A model generated the notes under the pieces. It searched no databases. It had not been told where the DNA came from and saw nothing but the letters and a program-made list of their open reading frames with translations. From contig JAIXWS010000013.1 of the NCBI GenBank assembly GCA_027491165.1, forward strand, positions 17,193-81,192: a DNA stretch of 64,000 nt, read 5' to 3'. Position numbers and translations under genes: made by a program. Positions 35,309 to 44,229 of the stretch are shown piece by piece. Numbering within the stretch: the first letter of the stretch is position 1; each line of letters starts with the position of its first letter. This DNA comes from Sphingobacteriales bacterium. GTDB lineage: Bacteria; Bacteroidota; Bacteroidia; Chitinophagales; Chitinophagaceae.

Positions 35309-38296
35309 CTACTGAATCTCTTTGAGTTGCTTTGCATAAACTTCTGGTCTGTTTTTGTTAGCAGGAATTCCTAAGGCTTCGTAAATATAGTCTTGCGCTA
35401 CAGTGCGCACACTTAACTTGTTAATGGCATTGTTCTCAGCATTAGGGTGGATTCTATTGGATAAAAACACAAAAACAATCTCGTTTTCAGGATCGGCCCA
35501 TGCACAAGTTCCCGTAAAGCCTTGATGCCCGAAAGTGTATCCACTACAGCGCTCGCCACAAGGGCCCGCATCATCTCTGTGTTGGCTAGGCTTGTCAAAC
35601 CCCAAAGCTCTGCGACTAATGGGAGAATTATAGGCAATAAATTTTTCTACCGTTGCATTGGTAAAATATCGCTTGCCATTATAAATGCCATTTTTTTGCA
35701 ACATTAAAAAGATAGCAGCTACATCTTCTGCTGTGGCAAACAATCCTGCATGTCCCGCTATACCACCCATCATGGCCGCAGCGGGGTCGTGCACATAGCC
35801 TTGTATTAATTGGTGACGAAAAGCTAGGTCGTTTTCGGTTGGCGTAATTCTGTTGATGTTGTGTTTTTTTAAGGGGTTGTAACTAATGTTTTTCAATCCC
35901 ATTGGTTCATAAAATTGTTGCTCAACATAAGTATTGATCGGTTTTTTGCTCAATGCTTCTACTACTTTTTGTAAAAAAAGAAAATCTAAATCGCTGTATA
36001 CATATTTACCCACCGTTTCTAGCGGCTGGTCTAAAATGCGGCGCCAGATGGTATCTTCGTATGTGTTACGCATATACAGTTGCTTGGCTACTGCTTTATT
36101 CCATCCCTCTGACGGGCTACTTTGATAAAGGTCTTCTCGTAGGTTTTTGTTGGCGGAATCAAGCGTTTCTTTATAAAAAGGGATCCAGGCCTTTAAGCCC
36201 GCTTGGTGTAAAAGCAAATTTTTTATACTGATGTTTTGTTTATCGGTGCCGATAACCCAAGGCAAATAATCTTTGAGTTTTTTATTGAGGTCGAGCTTAC
36301 CCTCTTCATATAATTTCATGATGGCAATATTGGTGCTCAAAACCTTGGTAATACTTGCTACATCATATAGGGTATTGTTATCGACAAGTGTTTTTTTTTG
36401 ATAGTCGAAATAACCAAAAGATTCGTTGTAAATAATTTTGCCTTTATGCATCGCCAAAACTCTTGCGCCCGGAAATACCCGCTGCGCGACACAATGCTGC
36501 ATAAATGAATTCAATTTGTTCAAAGCATCTGGCGCTAACAGGGCGCCTTGATTCGCTTTGTTGAGTCTGTTTGGTTCATTAGGAACCAGGCTGCCTGTGG
36601 GCATGTCTTTACTTTGCATTGTTGGGCATACCGAAACCGGCAAGGATCCCTTGGGGATAACACTGCCCGAAAGCACTTCTGCTGCTACTCTTTGGCTTAT
36701 GCTATCATCCTCGTACATCACTAATGCCGATTTGGTTTCGCAAATATTTTTCATGATATAGGCATTGCCCATCAACACAATCATCACTTTCGGATGATTT
36801 TGAACTTGTCGTAGAAAGGATAATATACCCGCATCCAATCCGTAGTTTTTAGCAGGATACATGTTTGCTCTATGTATTGCCACAATGGTTAGGTCAAAAT
36901 TGTTCAAATCTTTACAGGCCTTATCAATGGAGGGGATTGATGAGCCTTCGGGCAACCAATTACTAACGATATTGGGAAATTTCTTGCTCAATTCACTGCT
37001 TAATGCACTGCTGTTCGTGTTAACACCTATATATTGTATTGATTGATTTTGCTGGGCTAATTTTTCAAGAATAGCATTTTCGTCGCGCAACAATGTGGCT
37101 GCAGCAGCGGCCACTTCATGTCTTAGGCTTTGCGTCAATTGATTTAATTCTTGGCTAAGATTGTTTGTATTGATTGGTGTAAATTGGTGTAATTTGTAAT
37201 CGTACTTTGCAGCAAGAATTTTCTTTACGCGTTCTTCTAAATCGCGTTCTTGAATTCGCCCATCTATCATTGCTGCTTTTATTTTGGCAATAGCTACTGG
37301 CACATTTTGTGAAAATAATAGCACATCATTTCCTGCTAAGAATGCTTTTAGGTCTACTTCTCCGGGCTGAAAATATTTGGCAACGCCATCCATATTTAAA
37401 GCATCGGTAAAGGTTAATCCATTAAAGCCAAGTTCTTTTTTTAAGAGATTGGTAACTGTATTGTAGGATAATGTTGTGGGTATGCGAAAACCTTTTTCTA
37501 AAGCGGGTACTTCTAAATGCGCAATCATCACGCTTTGTGCTCCATCCTTAATGAGTTTTTTAAAGGGATACAACTCTACATCGTGCAATTCTTCAAGACT
37601 TCTATTGATGATGGGTAAATCCTTGTGGGAGTCTGTTGCGGTATTGCCATGTCCGGGAAAATGTTTGAGACAAGCCATTACACCATTATCTTGAAGGCCT
37701 TTCATATATGCGCGTCCCAATTGGGTTACCAAGTATTTATTTTCACCAAAGGAGCGGCTATTGATTACAGGGTTATTGGCATTGTTGTTGATGTCTATGT
37801 CTGGAGCGAAATTTACCTGTACGCCCATTCTGCGACATTGGTATGCTACCGCTCTGCCCACCTGATACATTAATGCTGTATCACGCGTAGCGCCAATCAT
37901 CATTTGACGAGGAAGATTCATAACACTGTCTAGGCGCATGCCTAATCCCCATTCTGCATCCATAGACAAAAGTAAAGGTACTTGAGCCATGGCTTGGTAT
38001 TTGTTGGTCAGGTTTGCCTGGCGCACTGGTCCGCCTTGCATAAAAATGAGCCCTCCAATTTGATGGTTTTTTATCAAGGTTTCAATAGCCTCTTGGTTGG
38101 ATTTTGGGCCACCACTATAGGCTGCCACCATAAAAAGCTGACCAATTCTCTCGTCAGTATTTAATTTTGAATACACACTATCCACCCATTTTTGCTTGGG
38201 GGAGTTAGGAGCATTTCTTACAGAATTTTGTGCAATAGATATCTGAGCGCTGCAAACGAAAAGTGTAGTAATGATTGCAATAAGGCGTATTGTCAT
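35309..38296 (-). CDS. GH3 glycoside hydrolase fused to a beta-lactamase-fold serine hydrolase
   Basis: Secreted 995-residue two-domain protein with a signal peptide ending SIAQ. Residues about 35-375 form a NagZ-like GH3 domain with LLSMDAEWGLGMRL, KHFPGHGNTATDSHKDLP and the nucleophile Asp in LTFTDALNMDGV. A GH3 C-terminal-like region follows to about 580. Residues 600-995 are a class C beta-lactamase/PBP4*-type hydrolase with SxxK in ASITKVLS, a YSDLD (YxN-like) motif and the closing GHQGFTGTCAW. The pairing suggests muropeptide processing outside the cytoplasm. A TATTTTTG box ends four bases before the ATG. Confidence 0.9.
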   Translation of the reverse strand: MTIRLIAIITTLFVCSAQISIAQNSVRNAPNSPKQKWVDSVYSKLNTDERIGQLFMVAAYSGGPKSNQEAIETLIKNHQIGGLIFMQGGPVRQANLTNKYQAMAQVPLLLSMDAEWGLGMRLDSVMNLPRQMMIGATRDTALMYQVGRAVAYQCRRMGVQVNFAPDIDINNNANNPVINSRSFGENKYLVTQLGRAYMKGLQDNGVMACLKHFPGHGNTATDSHKDLPIINRSLEELHDVELYPFKKLIKDGAQSVMIAHLEVPALEKGFRIPTTLSYNTVTNLLKKELGFNGLTFTDALNMDGVAKYFQPGEVDLKAFLAGNDVLLFSQNVPVAIAKIKAAMIDGRIQERDLEERVKKILAAKYDYKLHQFTPINTNNLSQELNQLTQSLRHEVAAAAATLLRDENAILEKLAQQNQSIQYIGVNTNSSALSSELSKKFPNIVSNWLPEGSSIPSIDKACKDLNNFDLTIVAIHRANMYPAKNYGLDAGILSFLRQVQNHPKVMIVLMGNAYIMKNICETKSALVMYEDDSISQRVAAEVLSGSVIPKGSLPVSVCPTMQSKDMPTGSLVPNEPNRLNKANQGALLAPDALNKLNSFMQHCVAQRVFPGARVLAMHKGKIIYNESFGYFDYQKKTLVDNNTLYDVASITKVLSTNIAIMKLYEEGKLDLNKKLKDYLPWVIGTDKQNISIKNLLLHQAGLKAWIPFYKETLDSANKNLREDLYQSSPSEGWNKAVAKQLYMRNTYEDTIWRRILDQPLETVGKYVYSDLDFLFLQKVVEALSKKPINTYVEQQFYEPMGLKNISYNPLKKHNINRITPTENDLAFRHQLIQGYVHDPAAAMMGGIAGHAGLFATAEDVAAIFLMLQKNGIYNGKRYFTNATVEKFIAYNSPISRRALGFDKPSQHRDDAGPCGERCSGYTFGHQGFTGTCAWADPENEIVFVFLSNRIHPNAENNAINKLSVRTVAQDYIYEALGIPANKNRPEVYAKQLKEIQ

Positions 38297-38300
38297 AATT

Positions 38301-38308
38301 CAAAAATA
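38301..38308 (-). promoter_or_regulatory. -7 box directly before the GH3 fusion gene
   Basis: Minus-strand TATTTTTG fits TAnnTTTG and ends only four bases before the ATG. No -33 TTG is found. Confidence 0.4.
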
Positions 38309-38370
38309 GTATTTATTGATTTTCTTTAGGTAAATAATGGCTGTACATTTGAATAATAATTTTTATTGCG

Positions 38371-39258
38371 ATGTCTAAGAAGGTGGTAATAGCTGGTGGT
38401 ACAGGTTTTATAGGGAATTATCTATCCCAAAGGTTTAAAGAAGACGGATATGAAGTAGTTATAATTTCACGTCAAAAAAACCATGTTCATTGGCAAAATG
38501 CCATCGGCATTAAGGCTGCTTTAGAAGGGGCTGAAATGCTCATAAATCTGGCCGGCAAGCCTATAAATACCCGTTTTACGGAACAGAATAAAGCGGAGTT
38601 GATTAGTTCTCGTGTAGACACTACAGGGTTGTTGGGTAAGGCCTTGCAGCAATGTCTACAGCCACCAAGCATTTGGCTCAATGCCAGTGGTGCGCATATC
38701 TATGGTACAAGTGATCAGAAGGAGCACACCGAAAAAGACCAATTAGACCATACGTTTTTCCCGGCAATAATGGCACAAAAATGGGAGGATGCTCTGTATA
38801 AATATGAGCTGGCCAATACGCGCACAGTAGCTTTACGTATTTCGATTGTTTTGGGTAGAGGAGGAGGTGTATTGCAACCTTTTGTGCAGCTCACTAAGTG
38901 GTTTTTAGGTGGGCAACAAGGTAGTGGCCGACAAATATTTAGTTGGATTCACCTGGAGGATTTTTACCAGATTATTCGATTTGCCGCTGCTCATGAGCAT
39001 GTTGTAGGCGCGCTGAATATTTGCAGTCCTGAACCCGTAAATAATGCAGTATTGATGCGTAGCTTACGCAAAATACTCCATCGGCCATTTGGCTTTCCTG
39101 CTCCTGCTTTCGGCATAAAAATAGGCGCGGCAATTTTGGGTATTGAGCCTGATTTGATTTTAAAAAGCTTGTCTGTTTATCCTCAAAAATTAATAGATGC
39201 CGGCTATAAATTTAAATATCCGAAAATCGATTCCGCTCTAGAAGAAATCTTGTCTTAA
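38371..39258 (+). CDS. TIGR01777-type NAD(P)-dependent epimerase-like protein
   Basis: Rossmann-fold SDR39U1/YfcH-like protein of 295 residues. It opens VVIAGGTGFIGNYLSQRFKE and continues with NLAGKPINTRFTEQNK, LNASGAHIYG, LRISIVLGRGGGVLQP and FSWIHLEDF, as in the family; a short C-terminal DUF1731-like part (residues 245-290) completes it. The substrate is unknown even in well-studied bacteria. The gene stands alone between oppositely directed neighbours. Confidence 0.9.
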   Translation: MSKKVVIAGGTGFIGNYLSQRFKEDGYEVVIISRQKNHVHWQNAIGIKAALEGAEMLINLAGKPINTRFTEQNKAELISSRVDTTGLLGKALQQCLQPPSIWLNASGAHIYGTSDQKEHTEKDQLDHTFFPAIMAQKWEDALYKYELANTRTVALRISIVLGRGGGVLQPFVQLTKWFLGGQQGSGRQIFSWIHLEDFYQIIRFAAAHEHVVGALNICSPEPVNNAVLMRSLRKILHRPFGFPAPAFGIKIGAAILGIEPDLILKSLSVYPQKLIDAGYKFKYPKIDSALEEILS

Positions 39259-39321
39259 ATTTTTTTTTGGGCTTTTCCCTCTGCTTAATCTTTTGCCTAT
39301 ACAGCTTTTTTGATTGCGGTT

Positions 39322-40590
39322 TTAGCTTTTGACAAATTTGTCTACTTCTAAAAGGAAGGTATCTAGCTCTTTGGTGTTGTTGTAAATATGCGTAGATATT
39401 CTCAGACAATTAATATTGTTTTCTGCTACAAACCTTGTTACGATTTGCTTTTCGCTACATTGGCTTTGTAGTTTTTGGACCTCTTTGTTTTTTACTTTGA
39501 AAGCTATTTGTGCTGCTTTCGAGATGTCCTCTATTGGGGTGAGCATTTCGATATCAGGGCTTAATTTAATTAAGTTTTCTTGTAGGTAATGGGCTAAATA
39601 CTTAACGCGCTTTTCTATTCTCTCTCTACCAATTTGGTTTTGAAATTCGATAGCCTTGACGATCCCTTTGTATAAACTGGCATTTTGGGTTCCATAAAAA
39701 TATCGATGTCCATTTTCGCTGTATCCTTTAAATTCCTTTGGATGACTTAATAAATTCCATCCTGTATCTACGCCAGCTCCACCATAATATGCTTGGACGG
39801 TATTTCGTTTTTCCGCGCTTACATATAAAAATCCTGTTCCTTTTGGTCCCAGCATCCATTTGTGACAACAACCCGCATAAAAGTCACAGCCAATATCCTT
39901 AAGATCTACCTGTAGCATACCTGGTGGATGTGCGCCATCCAGAAATGTCGCGATGTTTTTTTGTTTGGCTAGGGTGCATATCTCTTTGACAGGCAGCACT
40001 TGTCCAATAGTGCAAGGGATATGCGGAACACTAATGAGTTTCGTTTTTTTAGTAATCGCTTTTTGAATGTTTTGAAGTGTTTCTTCTGCTGTTTTGGCTA
40101 AAGATATAACCACTAATTCCACACCACTTAATTTCCATCGGTTGAGCCATGGGGATGCATGACCCACATGTTCATTATTCGTAATGATTACTTGATCTCC
40201 TGCCTTTAAGGCTAATCCCCAGCATATAATATTGACGCCTTCTGTAACGTTATGCGTGAGGGATATTTCGCTTTCTTTTGTGTTTAGAAATTGTGCCAAA
40301 GCTTTTATGGCCGCTTCGTCTCCCCCTCCGTATTTTCCTTGTGTATCTACCTCAAGCATGTCTTGTTGCACCTCATTGATTACTGTAAAGGGAGAGACGC
40401 CTTGCGTGCCGTTATTAAGGTAAATTTTCTTTGCGCTCAAGGGAAATTGAGCCCGTACCAGTTTCCAGTATTCCTCATCATCATGATCCACTATGGGCAA
40501 TGCAGTTAAAGCATTTGCTTTGTATTGACCAAGGGCTAAGGCACCAGCAAATATGGCTGTTTTTTGTAAAAAGTTTCTGCGCGAGTTCAT
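39322..40590 (-). CDS. Tat-exported class V aminotransferase (cysteine desulfurase/IPN epimerase-like)
   Basis: The ATG at 40590 gives 422 residues; the track start at 40617 is a TTG upstream of it. The N terminus NSRRNFLQKTAIFAGALALG is a twin-arginine signal, so the folded, cofactor-loaded protein should be exported. The rest is fold-type I PLP enzyme: NGTQGVSPF, THNVTEGVNIICWGL, DGAHPPGML, and the cofactor lysine in GCCHKWMLGPKG. It is closest in pattern to isopenicillin N epimerase-like proteins. The reaction is unknown. An exported PLP enzyme of this class is uncommon. Confidence 0.88.
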   Translation of the reverse strand: MNSRRNFLQKTAIFAGALALGQYKANALTALPIVDHDDEEYWKLVRAQFPLSAKKIYLNNGTQGVSPFTVINEVQQDMLEVDTQGKYGGGDEAAIKALAQFLNTKESEISLTHNVTEGVNIICWGLALKAGDQVIITNNEHVGHASPWLNRWKLSGVELVVISLAKTAEETLQNIQKAITKKTKLISVPHIPCTIGQVLPVKEICTLAKQKNIATFLDGAHPPGMLQVDLKDIGCDFYAGCCHKWMLGPKGTGFLYVSAEKRNTVQAYYGGAGVDTGWNLLSHPKEFKGYSENGHRYFYGTQNASLYKGIVKAIEFQNQIGRERIEKRVKYLAHYLQENLIKLSPDIEMLTPIEDISKAAQIAFKVKNKEVQKLQSQCSEKQIVTRFVAENNINCLRISTHIYNNTKELDTFLLEVDKFVKS

Positions 40591-40657
40591 AATGTTTTCA
40601 AGATAATTTGAAAACAAGAAAATTCAAAATAGCGAGCTATAAACCTTTATTGAGGAT

Positions 40658-41146
40658 TTAGAACAATTCTATTTTATTGTTCATGAGGTGCCTTAAAAAT
40701 AACACTGCACAAGCATGAGCATCAGAGAGGGCGTCATGATGGTTGAGGGGTATTTGTTGTTCGGCACAGATTTTTGCAAGACCTTTTTTATAAATCTTAT
40801 AAGTGCAATGTGTTTGGTATTCGGGTTGAGGAATGAAATAATGAGCCAATGTTTTTTTGAGGCAATTATTATCGAAGCTAATATTGTGTGCTACTATGTT
40901 TTGGCTGTTAATGTAGGGTTCGATTAGATGCCATGCCTCTGCAAAGCTGGGAGAAAAGGCAGTGTCGGTGGGTCTTATGCCGTGTACTTTTATAAATGAG
41001 CTCCAGTAATAATTTCTTGGTGGCTGTATTAATTGGTTGATTTCTTTTACCACTTTTCCATCCTCAACTCGTATCAAGCCGATTTGGCAAATGCTGTTGG
41101 CATCTGCGTTGGCGGTCTCAAAATCTATGGCAGTAAAGCTGTACAT
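40658..41146 (-). CDS. DEDDh 3'-5' exonuclease (DnaQ-like)
   Basis: Compact 162-residue exonuclease domain with motif ExoI FTAIDFETAN, ExoII NIVAHNISFDNNCL and ExoIII HHDALSDAHACA, giving the full DEDDh set. It has no extra domain, unlike DNA polymerase III epsilon bound to a polymerase, so it is a free-standing exonuclease of the type found in DNA repair or RNA processing. It lies between unrelated genes on the same strand; the 67-bp gap upstream of the PLP-enzyme gene shows no terminator. Confidence 0.9.
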   Translation of the reverse strand: MYSFTAIDFETANADANSICQIGLIRVEDGKVVKEINQLIQPPRNYYWSSFIKVHGIRPTDTAFSPSFAEAWHLIEPYINSQNIVAHNISFDNNCLKKTLAHYFIPQPEYQTHCTYKIYKKGLAKICAEQQIPLNHHDALSDAHACAVLFLRHLMNNKIELF

Positions 41147-41176
41147 GTATAAGGTGTTGATTATTGTTGTTGTGAT

Positions 41177-41839
41177 CTAAGCTTTGAAATAACCACCAAA
41201 TAATGTGAAAAGGATCAGTGCCGCGCCAATAATCAATAATGCTGCTCCCGATATTTTTTGTAAATACATCACTTTGCGCAGGGTTAGTTTTTTGCGGATG
41301 CTATCTGCTAAAAAAACCTTTAAAAAGTCGATACCCAAAACGAATAGCAAGCAAGTGCCAAAGAAAACCAATCGATAGATGCCACCTTCTATTGAGTTCA
41401 TTTTTGTAGTGGCATTGGCTACAAGCGTTACAGAGGCAATCCAGTTAATAATTACTCCAGGATTGGCAGTGTTGATTAAGAAGCCACTGCTAAAGATTCT
41501 AAAATAATGTCCGTTACTAATGATGTTTTTTGTCGAAGAAGGTCTTACTGGCTTGTATTTGCGCAGCAAGCTCGTAAGGCCAACAATAAACAATATCGCC
41601 CCTCCAACAAGAGCGACTTGTTTTTCGTATTTGTAAATAAAGTTGAGCCATGGCGATGCTAAATTAGCGATACTGACATACATGATATCGGAGATAGATA
41701 CGCCCAAAACAAAAGCTAGTCCAGTTTTGTAGCTATGATTGAGGCTGTACTTGATTATAGCAAATAGAGTGGGCCCCACCGAAATAGCCATAAACAATCC
41801 AAGTAACAGTCCACCCAAAATAGCACTTATCAATGACAT
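41177..41839 (-). CDS. LysE/RhtB family amino-acid exporter
   Basis: Inner-membrane protein of 220 residues with six membrane segments. The opening GLLLGLFMAISVGPTLFAIIKYS matches the LysE/RhtB first helix, and FLINTANPGVIINWIASV the central conserved block. Members export amino acids such as lysine, threonine or homoserine. The particular substrate is unknown. It lies 30 bp upstream of the exonuclease gene on the same strand. Confidence 0.88.
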   Translation of the reverse strand: MSLISAILGGLLLGLFMAISVGPTLFAIIKYSLNHSYKTGLAFVLGVSISDIMYVSIANLASPWLNFIYKYEKQVALVGGAILFIVGLTSLLRKYKPVRPSSTKNIISNGHYFRIFSSGFLINTANPGVIINWIASVTLVANATTKMNSIEGGIYRLVFFGTCLLFVLGIDFLKVFLADSIRKKLTLRKVMYLQKISGAALLIIGAALILFTLFGGYFKA

Positions 41840-41882
41840 AACAATTGTGGTCTAAGAATTAAGAAAATACAAGCAGTAGTGG

Positions 41883-42539
41883 CTAAATAGCAACAGGCTT
41901 TAAGTCTTGGGCAATCACCAATCTGCCCGCAGTTTTTGCTTTTATTTCTTCGATACTGACATCTGGCGCGTGCTCTACACACTTAAACCCTTCAGGTGTG
42001 ATCTCAAAAACACCGAGGTCGGTAACTACTTTGGTCACGCATTTAATACCTGTTAGGGGCAGGCTGCATTGCGCTAATAATTTGCTTTCTCCTTTGGGGT
42101 TGGTATGTTGCATGGCCACAATGATATTTTTTGCGGCAGCTACCAGGTCCATAGCGCCACCCATGCCTTTCACCATTTTATTGGGTATTTTCCAGTTGGC
42201 AATATCACCATTGTCGGCCACTTCCATTGCGCCCAAAACAGTCAAATGCACTTTGCCCGCACGAATCATTCCAAAGCTCATGGCACTGTCAAAAATGGCA
42301 GAGCCAGGCAATGTGGTAATGGTTTGTTTGCCGGCATTAATAAGGTCTGCGTCTTCTTTTCCTTCTTCTGGAAAAGGGCCCATGCCTAACAATCCATTTT
42401 CGCTTTGCAACACTACGTTTATGCCTTCAGGAATGTAGTTGGCCACAAGTGTGGGAATGCCAATGCCAAGGTTTACGTAATATCCGTCCTTCAGTTCTTT
42501 CGAAATTCTTTGAGCTATTTGCTCTTTAGTTAAACCCAT
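41883..42539 (-). CDS. scoB: 3-oxoacid CoA-transferase subunit B
   Basis: The 218-residue catalytic subunit of SCOT-type CoA transferase, which moves CoA between succinyl-CoA and acetoacetate. The catalytic glutamate lies in LQSENGLLGMGPFP near residue 50; YVNLGIGIPTLVANYIP, MKGMGGAMDLVAAAKN-like text, and CSLPLTGIKCVTKVVTDLGVF are also family blocks. It follows subunit A by 71 bp, so the two form an operon. No thiolase or hydroxybutyrate dehydrogenase is adjacent. Confidence 0.94.
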   Translation of the reverse strand: MGLTKEQIAQRISKELKDGYYVNLGIGIPTLVANYIPEGINVVLQSENGLLGMGPFPEEGKEDADLINAGKQTITTLPGSAIFDSAMSFGMIRAGKVHLTVLGAMEVADNGDIANWKIPNKMVKGMGGAMDLVAAAKNIIVAMQHTNPKGESKLLAQCSLPLTGIKCVTKVVTDLGVFEITPEGFKCVEHAPDVSIEEIKAKTAGRLVIAQDLKPVAI

Positions 42540-42610
42540 TTATTTCAAATGTTGAATTGTAAATGTTGATTGTTTGATCCGGCAAGCCTATTGTCGAATT
42601 TGTTACTTAT

Positions 42611-43315
42611 CTAATTTGCTTTTCTTACCGTACGCTGCTCAATGCGCTTTTCATAATGACTACCTTGGAAAATACGATGTACATATATTCCGGGTGTATG
42701 AATCATATTGGGGTCAAGTTCTCCCGGCTGCACTAATTCCTCTACCTCGGCAATCGTGATTTTTCCGGCCATCGCCATGAGGGGATTGAAGTTGCGCGCT
42801 GTGTCTTTAAAGATGAGGTTACCCATAGTGTCTCCCTTCCAAGCTTTCACTATGGCAAATGATGCATCAAAGGCCTCTTCGATTAAATATTCTTTGCCAT
42901 TTCTGCTTAGGGTCTCTTTGCCTATGGCCACCTCTGTACCCACGCCTGCAAGCACGGGAACAAAAGGGATGCCGTATCCGGCAATTAAACATCTTGTGGC
43001 TAAGGTTCCTTGGGGTATGAGTTCTACCTCCAATTCACCACTCAATAATTGTCGCTCAAATTCTGCATTTTCGCCTACATAGGAGGCAATCATTTTTTTT
43101 ACTTGTTTTTTGTGCAACATTAATCCAATTCCAAAATCATCTACACCAGCATTGTTAGAAATACAGGTAAGATTAGTAGTTCCTTTTTTGACAAGGGCGG
43201 CAATACAGTTTTCAGGAAGGCCGCAGAGCCCAAAACCACCAAACATAATGGTTGCGCCATCTGGAATGTCCTTGATAGCCTCGTCCGCACTAGCGACTAC
43301 TTTATTTATACTCAT
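42611..43315 (-). CDS. scoA: 3-oxoacid CoA-transferase subunit A
   Basis: The 234-residue partner of scoB. The CoA-binding glycine-rich block is MFGGFGLCGLPENCIAAL near residue 25, followed by SNNAGVDDFGIGLML and the ...ELDPNMIHTPGIYVHRIFQ C-terminal block of subunit A. With scoB it allows ketone-body use or formation. Order A then B on the minus strand is the normal arrangement. Confidence 0.94.
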   Translation of the reverse strand: MSINKVVASADEAIKDIPDGATIMFGGFGLCGLPENCIAALVKKGTTNLTCISNNAGVDDFGIGLMLHKKQVKKMIASYVGENAEFERQLLSGELEVELIPQGTLATRCLIAGYGIPFVPVLAGVGTEVAIGKETLSRNGKEYLIEEAFDASFAIVKAWKGDTMGNLIFKDTARNFNPLMAMAGKITIAEVEELVQPGELDPNMIHTPGIYVHRIFQGSHYEKRIEQRTVRKAN

Positions 43316-43355
43316 TGTTTGCTGTTTATTGTTTTGGCAAAATTGTTATAGATAT

Positions 43356-44150
43356 TTATATCGCCACAGGGGCTTTTATATGTGGGTGTGATTGATAATT
43401 TTCAAGCACAAAATCCTCGAAGCTAAAATCGAAAAGGTCTTTTATTTCGGGGTTCATTTTTAATGTTGGCAAAGGATAGGGCTCGCGTGATAATTGTAGT
43501 TTTGCTTGCTCGACATGATTGCTGTAAATATGCACATCGCCAAAAGTATGAATGAACTCTCCCGCCTCTAATCCGCTTACCTGAGCCATCATCATGGTAA
43601 GTAAAGCATAGGAGGCAATATTGAAGGGTACTCCAAGAAAAGTGTCTGCGCTACGTTGATAAAGTTGACAACTTAATTTGCCATGAGCAACATAAAATTG
43701 AAATAAGGCATGGCAAGGACTTAGGGCCATTTTAGGCAGGTCGGCAACGTTCCAGGCATTCACAATCATTCTTCTGCTATCTGGATTTGTTTTGAGTTGA
43801 TGCAATACATCTTTTATTTGGTCAAAAGTTTGGCCATCGGCCCCGGTCCAGCTGCGCCACTGATGACCATATACTGGCCCAAGATCTCCGCTTTCGTTAG
43901 CCCATTCATCCCAAATACTCACACCATTTTCTTTGAGGTATGCAATATTGGTCTCCCCCTTTAAAAACCAGAGCAATTCGTGGATAATGGATTTGAGATG
44001 TAGTTTTTTAGTCGTCACCATTGGAAATCCTTTGGCTAGATCGAAGCGCATTTGGTAGCCGAAAACACTAATGGTGCCTGTACCTGTGCGGTCTTGTTTT
44101 TCTACACCATTATCGAGAATGTGTTGAAGGAGTTGATGGTATTGTTGCAT
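43356..44150 (-). CDS. thyA: Thymidylate synthase
   Basis: Methylates dUMP to dTMP with methylenetetrahydrofolate. The ATG at 44150 ([12 protein letters not shown]) gives 264 residues, the same as E. coli ThyA; the track start adds seven residues. Key blocks are [14 protein letters not shown], the catalytic cysteine in [30 protein letters not shown] and the closing [10 protein letters not shown]. It consumes folate that folA, 6 kb away in the window, regenerates. A TAATTTTG box ends eight bases before the ATG. Confidence 0.96.
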   Translation of the reverse strand: MQQYHQLLQHILDNGVEKQDRTGTGTISVFGYQMRFDLAKGFPMVTTKKLHLKSIIHELLWFLKGETNIAYLKENGVSIWDEWANESGDLGPVYGHQWRSWTGADGQTFDQIKDVLHQLKTNPDSRRMIVNAWNVADLPKMALSPCHALFQFYVAHGKLSCQLYQRSADTFLGVPFNIASYALLTMMMAQVSGLEAGEFIHTFGDVHIYSNHVEQAKLQLSREPYPLPTLKMNPEIKDLFDFSFEDFVLENYQSHPHIKAPVAI

Positions 44151-44158
44151 AACATTTG

Positions 44159-44166
44159 CAAAATTA
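44159..44166 (-). promoter_or_regulatory. -7 box directly before thyA
   Basis: Minus-strand TAATTTTG fits TAnnTTTG and ends eight bases before the thyA ATG. No -33 TTG is seen at the usual distance. Confidence 0.4.
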
Positions 44167-44229
44167 AACAAGTTTAGCGTATTGGCTACTATGTTGTAAA
44201 TTGCGTCAGATTTTAGACAAATTATTTAT

